The translations under genes and the position numbers were made by a program. 64,000 nt of DNA from Bacillus nitratireducens. Its GTDB lineage: Bacteria > Bacillota > Bacilli > Bacillales > Bacillaceae_G. The DNA lies in NCBI RefSeq assembly GCF_001884135.1, contig NZ_MAOC01000078.1, forward strand, positions 1 through 64,000, written 5' to 3'. The notes under the pieces are model-generated. The model ran no database searches, had not been told where the DNA came from, and saw nothing but the letters and a program-made list of their open reading frames with translations. Of this stretch, positions 37,014 to 46,273 are shown one piece after another. Every line of letters begins with the position of its first letter. Position 1 is the first letter of the stretch.

Positions 37014-37946
37014 TTATTTACCCCAACGAAGAGCGACTGCTCCCCATGTTAATCCGCCGCCAAAACCAACTAGTATAATTAAATCACCGTCTTGAATACG
37101 TCCATTTTGCAATTCCTCTACCATCGCAATTGGAATTGAAGAGGCCGATGTATTACCGAACTTTTCAATTGTCATACTCATTTTTTCTTTCGGTAAATTT
37201 AATCTCTCTCTTGCAGATTCCATAATACGAATATTCGCTTGATGTGGTACTAAGAAGTCCACATCCTCCTTCGTAAGTCCTGCTTTTTCTAACACACGAA
37301 GGCAAGAATCACCAAGTTGACGAACGGCAAATTTAAAGACTTCTCTGCCATTCATCATAACATACTCATCTTGATAAAGATGCTTACCGCCACTTCCATC
37401 CGCTCCTAATTCGAATGAAAGTACACCTTTTCCTTCCGAAACAGCTCCCATTACGATAGCACCTGCTCCGTCCCCAAATAGTACTGCTGTATTTCGGTCG
37501 TTCCAATCTACAATTTTAGATAGTTTGTCACTACCAACTACTAATACATTTTTATAAGTTCCCGTTTGAATAAATTGCTGCGCTGTAATCATTCCGTACA
37601 TAAAGCCAGCACACGCTGCACTTAAATCCATTGCAGCTGCATGTTTTGCGCCAATTGCTTCTTGGATTACACAAGCTACTGCCGGGAATGCGCGATCCGG
37701 CGTTACTGTTGCGACTAAAATAAGATCGATATCCTCTCCGCTAATCCCTGCATCTTCAAGTGCTTTTTTAGAAGCCTCTACCGCCATATATGAAGTATCT
37801 ATTGTATCATCGGCAATGCGTCTTTCTGCAATTCCCGTTCTCGTACGAATCCATTCATCAGATGTATCTACGATTTTCTCTAAATCGTGATTTGTGACTA
37901 CTTTTTCTGGCACATATCTTCCGATCCCTAAAATGCCCACGTTCAC
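37014..37946 (-). CDS. fabH: Beta-ketoacyl-ACP synthase III
   Basis: A 310-residue enzyme with Cys112 in [10 protein letters not shown], His in PHQANIRIM and Asn in [10 protein letters not shown], the FabH triad. It starts fatty acid synthesis by condensing branched or straight acyl-CoA with malonyl-ACP. The start is GTG 37946 with GGAGGG 8 nt ahead. First gene of the fabH-fabF operon as in B. subtilis (fabHA). Regulated by FapR from the operator at 37974. Confidence 0.96.
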   Translation of the reverse strand: MNVGILGIGRYVPEKVVTNHDLEKIVDTSDEWIRTRTGIAERRIADDTIDTSYMAVEASKKALEDAGISGEDIDLILVATVTPDRAFPAVACVIQEAIGAKHAAAMDLSAACAGFMYGMITAQQFIQTGTYKNVLVVGSDKLSKIVDWNDRNTAVLFGDGAGAIVMGAVSEGKGVLSFELGADGSGGKHLYQDEYVMMNGREVFKFAVRQLGDSCLRVLEKAGLTKEDVDFLVPHQANIRIMESARERLNLPKEKMSMTIEKFGNTSASSIPIAMVEELQNGRIQDGDLIILVGFGGGLTWGAVALRWGK

Positions 37947-37973
37947 ATCGCAGCCCTCCGTTTTATATCAATT

Positions 37974-38019
37974 ATTATGACTTGGTACTAATTTTAAAAC
38001 ATAAATGTACTTTTGTCTA
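37974..38019 (-). promoter_or_regulatory. fabH-fabF promoter with FapR operator
   Basis: On the minus strand TAGACA (38014-38019) and TAAAAT (37991-37996) are 17 nt apart. ATTAGTACCAAGTCATAAT (37974-37992) overlaps the -10 and matches the FapR operator consensus of Bacillus fatty acid genes. Malonyl-CoA relieves FapR repression in B. subtilis. Confidence 0.85.
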
Positions 38020-38144
38020 GAATATATTTCAGCTAAAAAATAAAGACAGCGTATTACCAACTTTATTTTTCATTAAAAGAAACAGAAAAATCCCTGCTAT
38101 TTTGAAATACAAATTATTCCATCACCATATCCTTACTTCACTCA

Positions 38145-38347
38145 AAACAAAAAAGCCCTTACCGCTTCTACTCACAGCTTGGGCCTCCTCCCCTTCAAAA
38201 GACGGGTTAATTCTTTATCAGCTTCCCTTCAAAACTAAGACCTTCTTCTCATCACCGCTCTGGCCTTACCTCGCTCGAAACAAAAAAGGCCCTTACCGCT
38301 TCTACATACGGCTCGAGCCTCTCTCCTTCTCAAAAAAGAAGGTTTCT
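38145..38347 (-). repeat. Two-copy direct repeat that includes the comZ 3' end and terminator
   Basis: Reading the minus strand, GCTGATAAAGAATAAAG at the end of comZ is followed by a CTTCTTTTTTGAGAAG hairpin and GAAGCGGTAAGGGCCTTTTTTG. About 140 nt later a diverged copy reads GAAGCTGATAAAGAATTAA ... GAAGCGGTAAGGGCTTTTTTG. Both copies contain a GGCC/GGGC stem plus T-run, so the terminator region of comZ appears duplicated. This explains most of the gap between fabH and comZ. Confidence 0.7.
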
Positions 38348-38524
38348 TTATTCTTTATCAGCTTTCCCAAGCTCATATGCTTCGCCCATTACTTTCATCA
38401 ATAGCTCTAGCACCGGCTGTGCTTTCTCCATATCAAGTGCAATTCCATTATCATCTAAAATTGCCTTAGCTTCTGGTAAATGCTTCATTGCGATTTGTAA
38501 AAATTGCATGCTTTTTTCGTTCAT
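38348..38524 (-). CDS. comZ: Competence regulator ComZ
   Basis: A 58-residue protein (MNEKSMQFLQIAMKHLPEAK ... GEAYELGKADKE) that closely matches B. subtilis ComZ, 63 residues, a negative regulator of comG expression. It is too short for usual ORF cut-offs. Its position upstream of fabH-fabF is the same as in B. subtilis. GGAAGAG lies 7 nt before the ATG. The last codons are part of a duplicated segment downstream. Confidence 0.9.
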   Translation of the reverse strand: MNEKSMQFLQIAMKHLPEAKAILDDNGIALDMEKAQPVLELLMKVMGEAYELGKADKE

Positions 38525-38587
38525 ATATGCTCTTCCTCTCCAATAAAACTTTCAATTTATAGTCCATACAATAGTGTAACACGTACA

Positions 38588-39433
38588 CTACCCTTCGTAT
38601 AACTCTTTATACTTTTTCATATGTGCCAATTGTTTATTTAAACCAAATTCTAACGGCGTATTTCTTTTAAGAGAAACAACCTCTACCGCTTCATTTCTTA
38701 TATCCTCATCTTTTTTGTTTACCTTACCATCTGCATGTAAAAGGCTCATACCTTTTTCCCATAATGCTTCTTTTCCACTAAGTAAATTATATATACCGAG
38801 GTGCTTTACATTCATTCCATTTTCCCATAAGTATTCACATACATCTTCAACGTAAAGTAAATCACTTCCTTTTTCTCCACTTATACAACGGCACTCTTTT
38901 TCATCAAGTTCTGATAAAATGAGCTGATGATACATCATAAACGACGGTTGCCATGGCCCATATAATGTAGGAACTCGATATGCACTATACTGCAATTCTC
39001 CTTTTTTCAACCCTTCTTCCACTTTCGAAAACAGACGTTTGTTTTCAGATTCTTCAGTGCTTCCTATTTCAATAGAAGAAATTAGATTTAACTTTACTTT
39101 ATTTTTTTCACACATTCTTACGATTCGTTTTAAATATTGTAATATGACTCTTTCATTCCGAAAGCCACTTTGCTGATTTGGCTCATACAAACAAAAATAA
39201 ACTGTATCGAAACTCTCTTCCTCTACCGATCGCCATCCGTCTTCATCCCTTATAGAATAGTACGTAAATAATGCATTTCGCCCAATCAACAATAATTTCT
39301 CTTCATTAATTTTTGTCATACTATCAAATTCATCAAAATCAAGACCATATACTTCTACTTCTTCTGCAATCATTTTATTCACAAGGTGATAACCTACAAA
39401 CGTAAGTGCACCTATAATCAGCACGCGTTTCAT
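38588..39433 (-). CDS. NAD(P)-dependent epimerase/dehydratase-like protein
   Basis: A 281-residue extended SDR-fold protein. It begins MKRVLIIGALTFVGYHLVNK; the usual GxxGxxG dinucleotide motif is altered to GALTFVG. SAYRVPTLYGPW carries the R-xP-x-YGP segment, but the YxxxK catalytic pair is not obvious, so it may bind without full epimerase activity. It corresponds by position to yjaV upstream of comZ. ATG 39433 has AAAGGG 8 nt ahead; the longer frame to 39472 was rejected. Function unknown. Confidence 0.7.
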   Translation of the reverse strand: MKRVLIIGALTFVGYHLVNKMIAEEVEVYGLDFDEFDSMTKINEEKLLLIGRNALFTYYSIRDEDGWRSVEEESFDTVYFCLYEPNQQSGFRNERVILQYLKRIVRMCEKNKVKLNLISSIEIGSTEESENKRLFSKVEEGLKKGELQYSAYRVPTLYGPWQPSFMMYHQLILSELDEKECRCISGEKGSDLLYVEDVCEYLWENGMNVKHLGIYNLLSGKEALWEKGMSLLHADGKVNKKDEDIRNEAVEVVSLKRNTPLEFGLNKQLAHMKKYKELYEG

Positions 39434-39489
39434 ACCACCAACCCTTTCCTTTTGAAACAAATAGCTCCTCATTTATGTATATGGGAGCT

Positions 39490-40224
39490 TCACAATTCTT
39501 CTTCATATTTTTTAAAGAAATCAGTCGTTTGTCTAACCATTTTATATTTCACATCTTGGAGATGGAATAAGACAGAAGTATCACATTGATTGAATTGCCT
39601 CATTTTCTCGTATTTGCGTAACAATTGTTTTCTTCCTCTTTTTTCTTGTGTTGATACGAAAATTTTAACCGGTACACACGACGGAAGAAGCGCAAATGAT
39701 TTCTTATTTATTTTTGATTCTAATTCTTCTTCTTTGGAATCATACGCCAAACTTAATTCTTTCACTAATCTTTTGTAAAAAAACTTATGCTCTTTCTCAA
39801 ACTCCACATATTCTGGTAAATCTAAACACGGATTTAACATAACGACAGAACGTATACATTCAGGGTATTTATTCATCATCTCAAGTGCTACAAGCGCTCC
39901 CATACCATCTGCCATAATGTGCATTTTCGCATTTAATGTCTCTTTTCTTAGTACGACATCATACAAACGTTTCGCTAAACGTACAGCTCGATCGTTTCCC
40001 CAATGTCTTCCGTATAAGTTAGATGAAAAGACTGTATAGCCTTTTTCAACAAGACCCTGTAAAAAATAAGCTCTCCCTGCATGCTGTGTCCATAAACTTG
40101 TACCATTCTCAATAAAGTAGTTGTAATCACCAAGAAGCATTACAGAAAATCCATTTGGCTTCTCCGGTAAATAAATTACACATGGTTCTTTTTCTAAGTA
40201 AAAAAAACGTTCCGTAATACTCAT
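39490..40224 (-). CDS. Alpha/beta hydrolase-fold protein lacking the usual serine nucleophile (YjaU position)
   Basis: A 244-residue protein with alpha/beta hydrolase features: MLLGDYNYF, GYTVFSSNLYGRHWGN and the elbow-like segment HIMADGMGALVALEMM. In the elbow the GxSxG serine is replaced by glycine (A-D-G-M-G), so ordinary esterase chemistry is unlikely. It lies 57 nt upstream of the epimerase-like gene on the same strand and is probably co-transcribed with it. Function unknown. Confidence 0.7.
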   Translation of the reverse strand: MSITERFFYLEKEPCVIYLPEKPNGFSVMLLGDYNYFIENGTSLWTQHAGRAYFLQGLVEKGYTVFSSNLYGRHWGNDRAVRLAKRLYDVVLRKETLNAKMHIMADGMGALVALEMMNKYPECIRSVVMLNPCLDLPEYVEFEKEHKFFYKRLVKELSLAYDSKEEELESKINKKSFALLPSCVPVKIFVSTQEKRGRKQLLRKYEKMRQFNQCDTSVLFHLQDVKYKMVRQTTDFFKKYEEEL

Positions 40225-40380
40225 TTTTCCCCCGCCTTATTTTCTAAACGTATAAAAGTACTCTTTTATAATGTATGAACAGAATGCAAATTTGCGTTGA
40301 AAAATCTACAAATATTTTTCTATATTCTTTTTTCAATTGTGTTACAATAAGGACAGATTGAACGAATAGAGGTGTAAAAT

Positions 40381-40563
40381 ATGCGTTTCATTTGGGCATT
40401 AATTTGGTCGTTCGCGCTTGTACATATGATGAGCTACGTAATCGGCTCTATGACTGGCGGTACATACGACTTTAACCAAGCGTCTATTTTCTCAGTTGTT
40501 CTTGCGGTTTTAGTATTAGCGATTTCAGCTGCGATTCCAAACGAGCCAGTAGAACAACACTAA
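40381..40563 (+). CDS. yjzD: DUF2929 small membrane protein (YjzD-like)
   Basis: A 60-residue protein with two membrane segments (IWALIWSFALVHMMSYVIG and FSVVLAVLVLAISAAI) and a short acidic tail. It matches the DUF2929/YjzD family by length, sequence pattern and position. GAGGTG precedes the ATG. It is divergent from the YjaU-type gene. B. subtilis yjzD overexpression is reported to perturb growth, but its role is unsettled. Confidence 0.85.
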   Translation: MRFIWALIWSFALVHMMSYVIGSMTGGTYDFNQASIFSVVLAVLVLAISAAIPNEPVEQH

Positions 40564-40602
40564 AAAAAGAGTCCGGATTTTATCCGAACTCTTTTTTTAT
40601 TT
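40564..40602. terminator. Bidirectional terminator between yjzD and clpB
   Basis: AAAAAGAGT-C-CGGAT-TTT-ATCCG-AACTCTTTTTTT between two convergent stops. Confidence 0.9.
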
Positions 40603-43197
40603 CACATGAACGACTAATTCGTTATTTTCTACATCAACTACTACATGACTATTGTCAGTAATCGTTCCTGCAATTAATTCTCTCGCTAATTTCGTCTCAA
40701 CTTGACGCTGTACATATCGTTTTAACGGACGAGCTCCGTACATTGGATCAAATCCAGCTTCTACAACGAATTCTTTCGCTGCATCTGTTAATTCTACTGT
40801 AATGTGACGGTCAGCTAAACGGCCTTGTAGTTCTTTCACAATCTTATCAACAATGCCTTTAATTTCATTCGTTGTAAGAGGTTTGAATAAAATAATTTCA
40901 TCGACACGATTTAAAAATTCTGGTCGGAAATGTCCCCTTAATTGTCCCATTACAAGTTCTCTTGACTCTTCTTTAATAGATCCATCTTCTTCTAGCCCTT
41001 CTAATAAGTGAGCAGATCCAATATTTGAAGTCATAATAATAACCGTATTTTTAAAGTCTACTGTACGACCTTGTGAATCTGTAATGCGTCCGTCATCTAA
41101 CATTTGTAATAAAATATTAAATACTTCTGGATGTGCTTTTTCGATTTCGTCTAACAAAATAACAGAATATGGTTTACGTCTTACTGCTTCTGTTAATTGT
41201 CCGCCTTCCTCATATCCAACATATCCAGGAGGCGCACCAATTAAGCGTGACACCGCGTGTTTCTCCATGTACTCAGACATATCGATACGAATCATTTGCT
41301 CTTCACTGTCAAATAACGTTTGTGCTAATGTTTTTGCAAGTTCAGTTTTACCAACACCTGTAGGACCTAAGAAAATAAATGAACCAATTGGACGATTCGG
41401 ATCTTTAATACCAGCGCGCGCACGAAGAACTGCGTCTGATACAAGGCTTACCGCTTCTTCTTGACCGATAACACGCTCTGATAAAATTTGTTCTAGACGC
41501 AATAATTTCTCACGTTCACCTTCAACGAGTTTTGCGACAGGAATACCAGTCCAGCGTGAAACAATATCTGCAATTTCTTCTTCACTTACTTCCTCACGTA
41601 ATAAGCGATTCTCTTGTTTATTATGTGCACCCATTTCTTCCGCTTCTTTTAACTCTTTTTCGATAGCTGGAATTTTCCCATGACGAAGCTCAGCTGCTTT
41701 ATTTAAATCGTAATTTCCTTCTGCTTCTTCTAACTCACGGCGCAAGCGTTCTAAATGTTCACGTAAGTCACGAACTTTGTGAATATCTTCTTTTTCTTTC
41801 TCCCATTTCGCTCTCATACCACTTGCAACTTCTTTTAAATCCGATAATTCACGTTGCAGTACTTTTAGACGTTCTTGACTACCTAAGTCCTTTTCTTTCC
41901 CAAGAGCAGCTTCTTCAATTTCTAATTGCATAATACGACGCGTTACTTCATCTAATTCTGTTGGCATGGAATCAATTTCTGTTCGAATTGTTGCGCAAGC
42001 TTCATCGACAAGGTCAATTGCTTTATCTGGTAAAAAACGATCAGAAATATATCGATCTGATAAAACGGATGCTGCTACAATTGCACGGTCATGAATATTT
42101 ACACCGTGATAAATTTCAAAACGCTCTTTTAAACCACGTAAAATTGAAATTGTATCTTCAACAGTTGGCTCTTCTGCTAATACTTGTTGGAAACGTCTTT
42201 CTAACGCTGGATCTTTCTCGATATATTTACGATATTCATCTAACGTTGTCGCCCCGATACAATGTAGTTCACCACGAGCTAGCATCGGTTTTAACATATT
42301 CCCTGCATCCATCGCTCCTTCTGTTTTACCAGCGCCGACGATTGTATGAAGTTCATCAATGAATAATAAAATACGCCCTTCACTCTTTTTAATTTCATTT
42401 AATACAGCTTGCAGACGCTCTTCAAACTCACCGCGGAATTTTGCTCCGGCCACAAGTGCACTCATATCTAAAGCGAAGATTGTTCTATCTTTTAATCCTT
42501 CTGGGACATCTTTTTTCACAATACGCTGTGCTAATCCTTCAACGATTGCTGTTTTACCAACACCTGGTTCTCCGATTAAAACCGGGTTATTTTTCGTTTT
42601 ACGTGAAAGAATGCGGATTACGCGGCGAATTTCACTATCTCGGCCAATAACAGGATCAATTTTCCCTGCTCTCACTTCAGCCACTAAATCACGGCCATAT
42701 TTTTCTAACGCTTCATAAGTTGCTTCTGGATTTTGACTAGTCACTCTTTGATTCCCCCGAACTGTCATTAAAGACTGTAATAAGTTATCTTTCGTAATAT
42801 GAAATCTCGTAAATAATTGATTTATATCGCCTTTTTCTTCAGAAAAAGCAAGCAATACATGTTCGATTGAAATGTAGTCATCCTGCAATTTCTCTGCTTC
42901 TTTCCCTGCTCTTACAAGCAGTTGTTGCAAAGCACCTGTTACATATAATTTTCCCGCCTCTGCCCCGCTTCCAGTTACAGAAGGCTTTTTCTTAATTAAA
43001 CTTTCTACACCTTGCTTTAACGCTTCTATATCGACATTCATTTTTTGAAAAATACGTACTGCTAATCCGTCTTGCTGCTCTAATAACGTAAGCAATAGAT
43101 GAACAGTATCTACTTCTTGATGATGGTGAGATACCGCTAAAGACTGAGCACTCATAATCGCTTTCTGTGTTTTCGTTGTCATTTGATTTAAGTCCAT
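40597..43197 (-). CDS. clpB: ATP-dependent disaggregase ClpB
   Basis: An 866-residue Hsp100 protein with an N-terminal repeat domain, two AAA+ modules (Walker [10 protein letters not shown] and GPTGVGKTE), a long middle coiled coil (about residues 400-530) and the C-terminal D2 small domain. It lacks the IGF/IGL loop of ClpP-bound Clp ATPases, as expected. It rescues aggregated proteins with DnaK. ATG 43197 ([17 protein letters not shown]) has GGAGG 9 nt upstream; the 19-residue longer frame was rejected. Preceded by a CtsR box. clpB is absent from B. subtilis 168. Confidence 0.96.
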   Translation of the reverse strand: MDLNQMTTKTQKAIMSAQSLAVSHHHQEVDTVHLLLTLLEQQDGLAVRIFQKMNVDIEALKQGVESLIKKKPSVTGSGAEAGKLYVTGALQQLLVRAGKEAEKLQDDYISIEHVLLAFSEEKGDINQLFTRFHITKDNLLQSLMTVRGNQRVTSQNPEATYEALEKYGRDLVAEVRAGKIDPVIGRDSEIRRVIRILSRKTKNNPVLIGEPGVGKTAIVEGLAQRIVKKDVPEGLKDRTIFALDMSALVAGAKFRGEFEERLQAVLNEIKKSEGRILLFIDELHTIVGAGKTEGAMDAGNMLKPMLARGELHCIGATTLDEYRKYIEKDPALERRFQQVLAEEPTVEDTISILRGLKERFEIYHGVNIHDRAIVAASVLSDRYISDRFLPDKAIDLVDEACATIRTEIDSMPTELDEVTRRIMQLEIEEAALGKEKDLGSQERLKVLQRELSDLKEVASGMRAKWEKEKEDIHKVRDLREHLERLRRELEEAEGNYDLNKAAELRHGKIPAIEKELKEAEEMGAHNKQENRLLREEVSEEEIADIVSRWTGIPVAKLVEGEREKLLRLEQILSERVIGQEEAVSLVSDAVLRARAGIKDPNRPIGSFIFLGPTGVGKTELAKTLAQTLFDSEEQMIRIDMSEYMEKHAVSRLIGAPPGYVGYEEGGQLTEAVRRKPYSVILLDEIEKAHPEVFNILLQMLDDGRITDSQGRTVDFKNTVIIMTSNIGSAHLLEGLEEDGSIKEESRELVMGQLRGHFRPEFLNRVDEIILFKPLTTNEIKGIVDKIVKELQGRLADRHITVELTDAAKEFVVEAGFDPMYGARPLKRYVQRQVETKLARELIAGTITDNSHVVVDVENNELVVHVK

Positions 43198-43216
43198 CTT
43201 TACCGTCCTCCAAATG

Positions 43217-43271
43217 TTTGACTTTCTTTGACCTTTGATTTGATTATACGCCAACTGACTTTTTTATACAA
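43217..43271 (-). promoter_or_regulatory. clpB promoter with CtsR operator
   Basis: On the minus strand TTGTAT, 17 nt, TATAAT (43243-43248) is followed by GGTCAAAGAAAGTCAAA (43217-43233), a full match to the CtsR heptad repeat consensus. CtsR represses clp genes until heat or protein stress inactivates it. Confidence 0.9.
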
Positions 43272-43342
43272 TAATTTTGCTTATGTATTTCAAACTTATT
43301 ATTGGAAAATGCAAAAGTAACATTCATTTTCCTAATCAAAAA

Positions 43343-43362
43343 GCCGCAATAACGATTGCGGC
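43343..43362 (-). terminator. Terminator after yjzC
   Basis: GCCGCAAT-CGTT-ATTGCGGC on the minus strand followed by TTTTT, just past the yjzC stop. Confidence 0.85.
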
Positions 43363-43367
43363 TTCTG

Positions 43368-43547
43368 TTACGGTTTTCTTTTATATGTCCACTGACGGTT
43401 ATGATTCGTGTTATCTGGAAACTTTTCACCGGCAGTTAATTGTACCATTTGCGGATTTTTCACCATACTTCCCGTTTCACCAATTTCTACGTAAATGCCA
43501 TCATTTGGCGCTTTTTGCCCCGAACGAAACCTGCGATTTTGTCCCAT
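43368..43547 (-). CDS. yjzC: YjzC family protein
   Basis: A 59-residue protein, MGQNRRFRSGQKAPNDGIYV to HNRQWTYKRKP, nearly identical in pattern to B. subtilis YjzC. Basic, soluble and of unknown function; the ATG at 43547 is preferred over one at 43553 by comparison with the family and by GGAGAATGG upstream. It is separated from clpB by the clpB promoter. Confidence 0.88.
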   Translation of the reverse strand: MGQNRRFRSGQKAPNDGIYVEIGETGSMVKNPQMVQLTAGEKFPDNTNHNRQWTYKRKP

Positions 43548-44037
43548 TTCCATTCTCCTTCCATGACGTCTTGCCTCATTAGTATATCCATTTTAAAAGA
43601 AAGCTTTTCTGTCATGTTTAGGAAACAAGTACTACGGTTTACCCATGTACATATATATAATTACACAAGCTTAAGCAGGAATTATTGGCATATTTGTTGA
43701 AAAAAAAGAAACCAACCTACTTTAGGCCAGTTTCAAAGGAGAGTCAAACATATACGAGAAGATTACATGTTCATTATAAGTCGCATTGTTCAAACAATGT
43801 AACCCTTTTCACAAATTGTACATAACGAAAGAAACATTGTTTGAACTTTCTAAAAAGATGTTGACTTTTCCTAATTTCCAACGAGAAATAGTAGACACCA
43901 CAGCGCTTCGCGACGTAAGATGGATATATAGTGAAACTTTCATCTACAGTAGTTTCACCCAGTCTAACCTCTTATTTCTGCATATTAAAAACGGAAATAC
44001 AGATAGAAACAAAAAAATTATTATAAGAGGTGAAATT
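43548..44037. other. Gene-poor 490 bp gap with inverted repeats upstream of the Cof-type phosphatase
   Basis: No supported ORF. GTTCAAACAATGT (43788-43800) and ACATTGTTTGAAC (43834-43846) are perfect complements about 33 nt apart, and CATTGTTCAAACAATG is itself nearly palindromic. GTGAAACT and AGTTTCAC (about 43931-43958) form another inverted pair. These look like operator or leader elements. Confidence 0.5.
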
Positions 44038-44847
44038 ATGAACAAACAACATTTAATCGCATTAGACTTAGACGGAACATTATTAACAGACAACAAAATA
44101 ATTTCTCCAAGAACTAAAAACACAATTGCAAAAGCAAAAGAACAAGGACATATTGTCGTTATTTCAACAGGGCGTCCATTCCGCGCTAGTTACGACTATT
44201 ATAAAGAACTTAGCCTTAACACACCAATCGTAAATTTTAATGGCGCTTACGTGCATCACCCACTTGATTCAAGTTGGGGAACACATCACTCTCCTCTTGA
44301 ACTTTCAACAGCGCAAGAAATCGTCCGAGCTTGCTTTGATTTCGGCGTGAAAAATGTCTATGCTGAAGTCATGGATGATGTGTATGTCCGTGAAATTGAT
44401 GAAGATAAAAAACATATTTTTGAATTCGGTTCTCCAAAGATTTTCACAGGAGATTTATTAAATATTTTAAACGACCACCCAACTTGCTTATTAATCGATG
44501 CACATGACGAGCATTCTGCTGCAATTCGTCAGCATTTAACAGATATGCATGCTGAAGTCATCGACCATAGAAAATGGGGTGCCCCTTGGCCCATTATTGA
44601 AATTGTAAAAAGCGGATTAAATAAAGCTGTCGGATTACAAAAAATTTCAGGCCATTACAATATTCCTAAAGAGCGAATTATCGCTTTTGGTGATGAAGAT
44701 AACGACTTTGAAATGATCGAATTTGCTGGTCATGGAATCGCAATGGGTAATGCAATTCCTGAATTAAAATCACTCGCAAATCATACGACATTAACGAATG
44801 AAGAAGATGGGATCGCTCTATATTTAGAAGAGGTTCTTGGGTTGTAA
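44038..44847 (+). CDS. Cof-type HAD superfamily phosphatase (YitU-like)
   Basis: A 269-residue HAD IIB protein with motif I DLDGTLL (residues 9-15), motif II ISTGRP, the lysine of motif III in KSGLNKA and motif IV GDEDNDFEMI. Such enzymes dephosphorylate sugar phosphates, FMN or related metabolites. ATG 44038 has AAGAGGTGA 6 nt ahead; a frame from 43786 would add 84 non-conserved residues. The following small genes and the YitT protein reproduce the B. subtilis yit neighbourhood, so YitU is the best comparison. Confidence 0.9.
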   Translation: MNKQHLIALDLDGTLLTDNKIISPRTKNTIAKAKEQGHIVVISTGRPFRASYDYYKELSLNTPIVNFNGAYVHHPLDSSWGTHHSPLELSTAQEIVRACFDFGVKNVYAEVMDDVYVREIDEDKKHIFEFGSPKIFTGDLLNILNDHPTCLLIDAHDEHSAAIRQHLTDMHAEVIDHRKWGAPWPIIEIVKSGLNKAVGLQKISGHYNIPKERIIAFGDEDNDFEMIEFAGHGIAMGNAIPELKSLANHTTLTNEEDGIALYLEEVLGL

Positions 44848-44950
44848 TCTAAAAATTCCCTGCTTATAGTTTCTCGCCAAACGCTCATACTATTATTAGA
44901 CGCACAGAAGCGCGTCAATTGTTTTCAGCTAAATAAGGGGGGTTTTTCGA

Positions 44951-45091
44951 ATGGGTAAAAAGAACAAATCAAAACGTTTTATCCAGCAAGGAGCCGATTC
45001 TATTATGAAGCATGATGCAAGATTCCCGTACAGAGGTACATTAGCTGAGGCAGAAAAAGCAAGAAGTAACTCTTCATTTGGAGGGGTTTAA
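44951..45091 (+). CDS. Small basic protein, YizC-like position, unknown
   Basis: A 46-residue protein MGKKNKSKRFIQQGADSIMK, then HDARFPYRGTLAEAEKA and SSFGGV. Too short for ORF cut-offs but preceded by AGGGGGG at about 8 nt and followed at once by the DUF3813 gene whose ATG directly follows its stop codon. Its own tail GGAGGGGTT supplies the ribosome binding site of that next gene. Function unknown. Confidence 0.7.
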   Translation: MGKKNKSKRFIQQGADSIMKHDARFPYRGTLAEAEKARSNSSFGGV

Positions 45092-45289
45092 ATGGGGAAC
45101 TTACTATTCCAACAAGCTAGAGACGCTGTTGCAAGTGCCGTTTCTTGTTCAAGTGGCGCTGAACAACAGGAACTCGTTTATAGAGCAAAAAACTCTTTGC
45201 ACTCTGCTTATGCAAACTCTTCAACCGCTGAAAAAGTTCAGCTACGTGAAATGCAGGAGCAATTGCAAAACATTACGAATTCGCATTAA
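45092..45289 (+). CDS. DUF3813 family protein (YitR-like)
   Basis: A 65-residue, mostly helical soluble protein (MGNLLFQQARDAVASAVSCS). I recognise the DUF3813 type. Start ATG immediately follows the TAA of the previous small gene, with GGAGGGG 7 nt before. Function unknown; the pair is probably one transcript. Confidence 0.8.
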   Translation: MGNLLFQQARDAVASAVSCSSGAEQQELVYRAKNSLHSAYANSSTAEKVQLREMQEQLQNITNSH

Positions 45290-45316
45290 AAAAGAGGACC
45301 AGCTTTGGTCCTCTTT
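45289..45316. terminator. Bidirectional terminator
   Basis: AAAGAGGACC-AGCTTT-GGTCCTCTTT between the DUF3813 gene and the convergent YitT-family gene. Confidence 0.88.
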
Positions 45317-46172
45317 AATCTTTTCTAAACAACCCAAACACCCCGACCGTTTGCAGTATATTTGTAAATGCACCTGGGTCCACCTGTTTAATAACCCTCT
45401 CTAATTCGTACAACTCGTAACGAGTAATAACAATCATTAACATTTCTTTATTTTCATTTGTATAAGCACCTGTTGCCGGTATAGTTGTAATCCCTCTCAC
45501 TAAACGAGAGTGAATCGCTTTTCTCACATCTCCCCCGTTCTTTGTAACAATTAATGCCGTAATTTTCACGTGACGGGTATGAATTGCATCAATAATTCTC
45601 GTTGATACATACAAAGTGACTAAAGTATATAATGCCTTTTCCCATCCATATACGTAGCCAGCAGCGATAATGATAAGTGCATTAAAGAAGAAAAAATACG
45701 TACCGACAGGCTTATCTTTTATTTTAGATAAAATCATGGCGATAATATCTAGGCCCCCTGTAGAAGCACCCCACTTTAAAGCAATCCCTACCCCAAACGC
45801 TGAAATAATACCACCAAAAATCGCATTCAATATGATATCGTTCGAAACCGCTCTAACTGGGATAATTTCTAAAAACAAAGTCATAAATACAACGCAAAGA
45901 AAACTAAAAAATGTAAAAGCCTTCCCAACCTTTTTCCACGCTAAAATAACGACAGGAATATTAAATAAACTAAACAATACACCCGTAGATATGTGAATAG
46001 ATAAAAAGTCACCTAATATTTGTGATAATAATTGAGATAGTCCAGCAAAGCCACTCGCATATACTTTCGCTGGCGTTAAAAATAAATTCATCCCAATCGC
46101 ATTTAATAAACCTGCAACAATTACAACGACTAACTTCTTAATAAGTTCGGTATAATTCAGCTTCAAATCCAT
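45315..46172 (-). CDS. YitT family membrane protein (DUF161/DUF2179)
   Basis: A 285-residue protein with five to six membrane segments in the first 200 residues, GLNAIGMNLFLTPAKVYASG near the start, GASTGGLDIIAMIL in the middle, and a soluble C-terminal DUF2179 domain (TRYELYELERVIKQVDPGAF). YitT proteins are common in Bacillus with unsettled transport roles. AAGGTGG precedes the ATG. Confidence 0.88.
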   Translation of the reverse strand: MDLKLNYTELIKKLVVVIVAGLLNAIGMNLFLTPAKVYASGFAGLSQLLSQILGDFLSIHISTGVLFSLFNIPVVILAWKKVGKAFTFFSFLCVVFMTLFLEIIPVRAVSNDIILNAIFGGIISAFGVGIALKWGASTGGLDIIAMILSKIKDKPVGTYFFFFNALIIIAAGYVYGWEKALYTLVTLYVSTRIIDAIHTRHVKITALIVTKNGGDVRKAIHSRLVRGITTIPATGAYTNENKEMLMIVITRYELYELERVIKQVDPGAFTNILQTVGVFGLFRKD

Positions 46173-46273
46173 TTTCTAATCCACCTTTATTATTCATGAA
46201 TGCACCGCTATACATAGTCTTTACGAAAAAGGAAATGATAAACGTACAACGTTTAGAAATGGAGTTGATACAT

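Noticed and set aside
38102-38404. 100-codon plus-strand ORF opposite comZ
   Set aside because: It is the complement of comZ and of the duplicated terminator region, with no ribosome binding site.
43786-44037. 84-codon N-terminal extension of the Cof-type phosphatase
   Set aside because: The HAD domain starts at ATG 44038 with its own ribosome binding site, and the extension covers inverted repeats in the leader.
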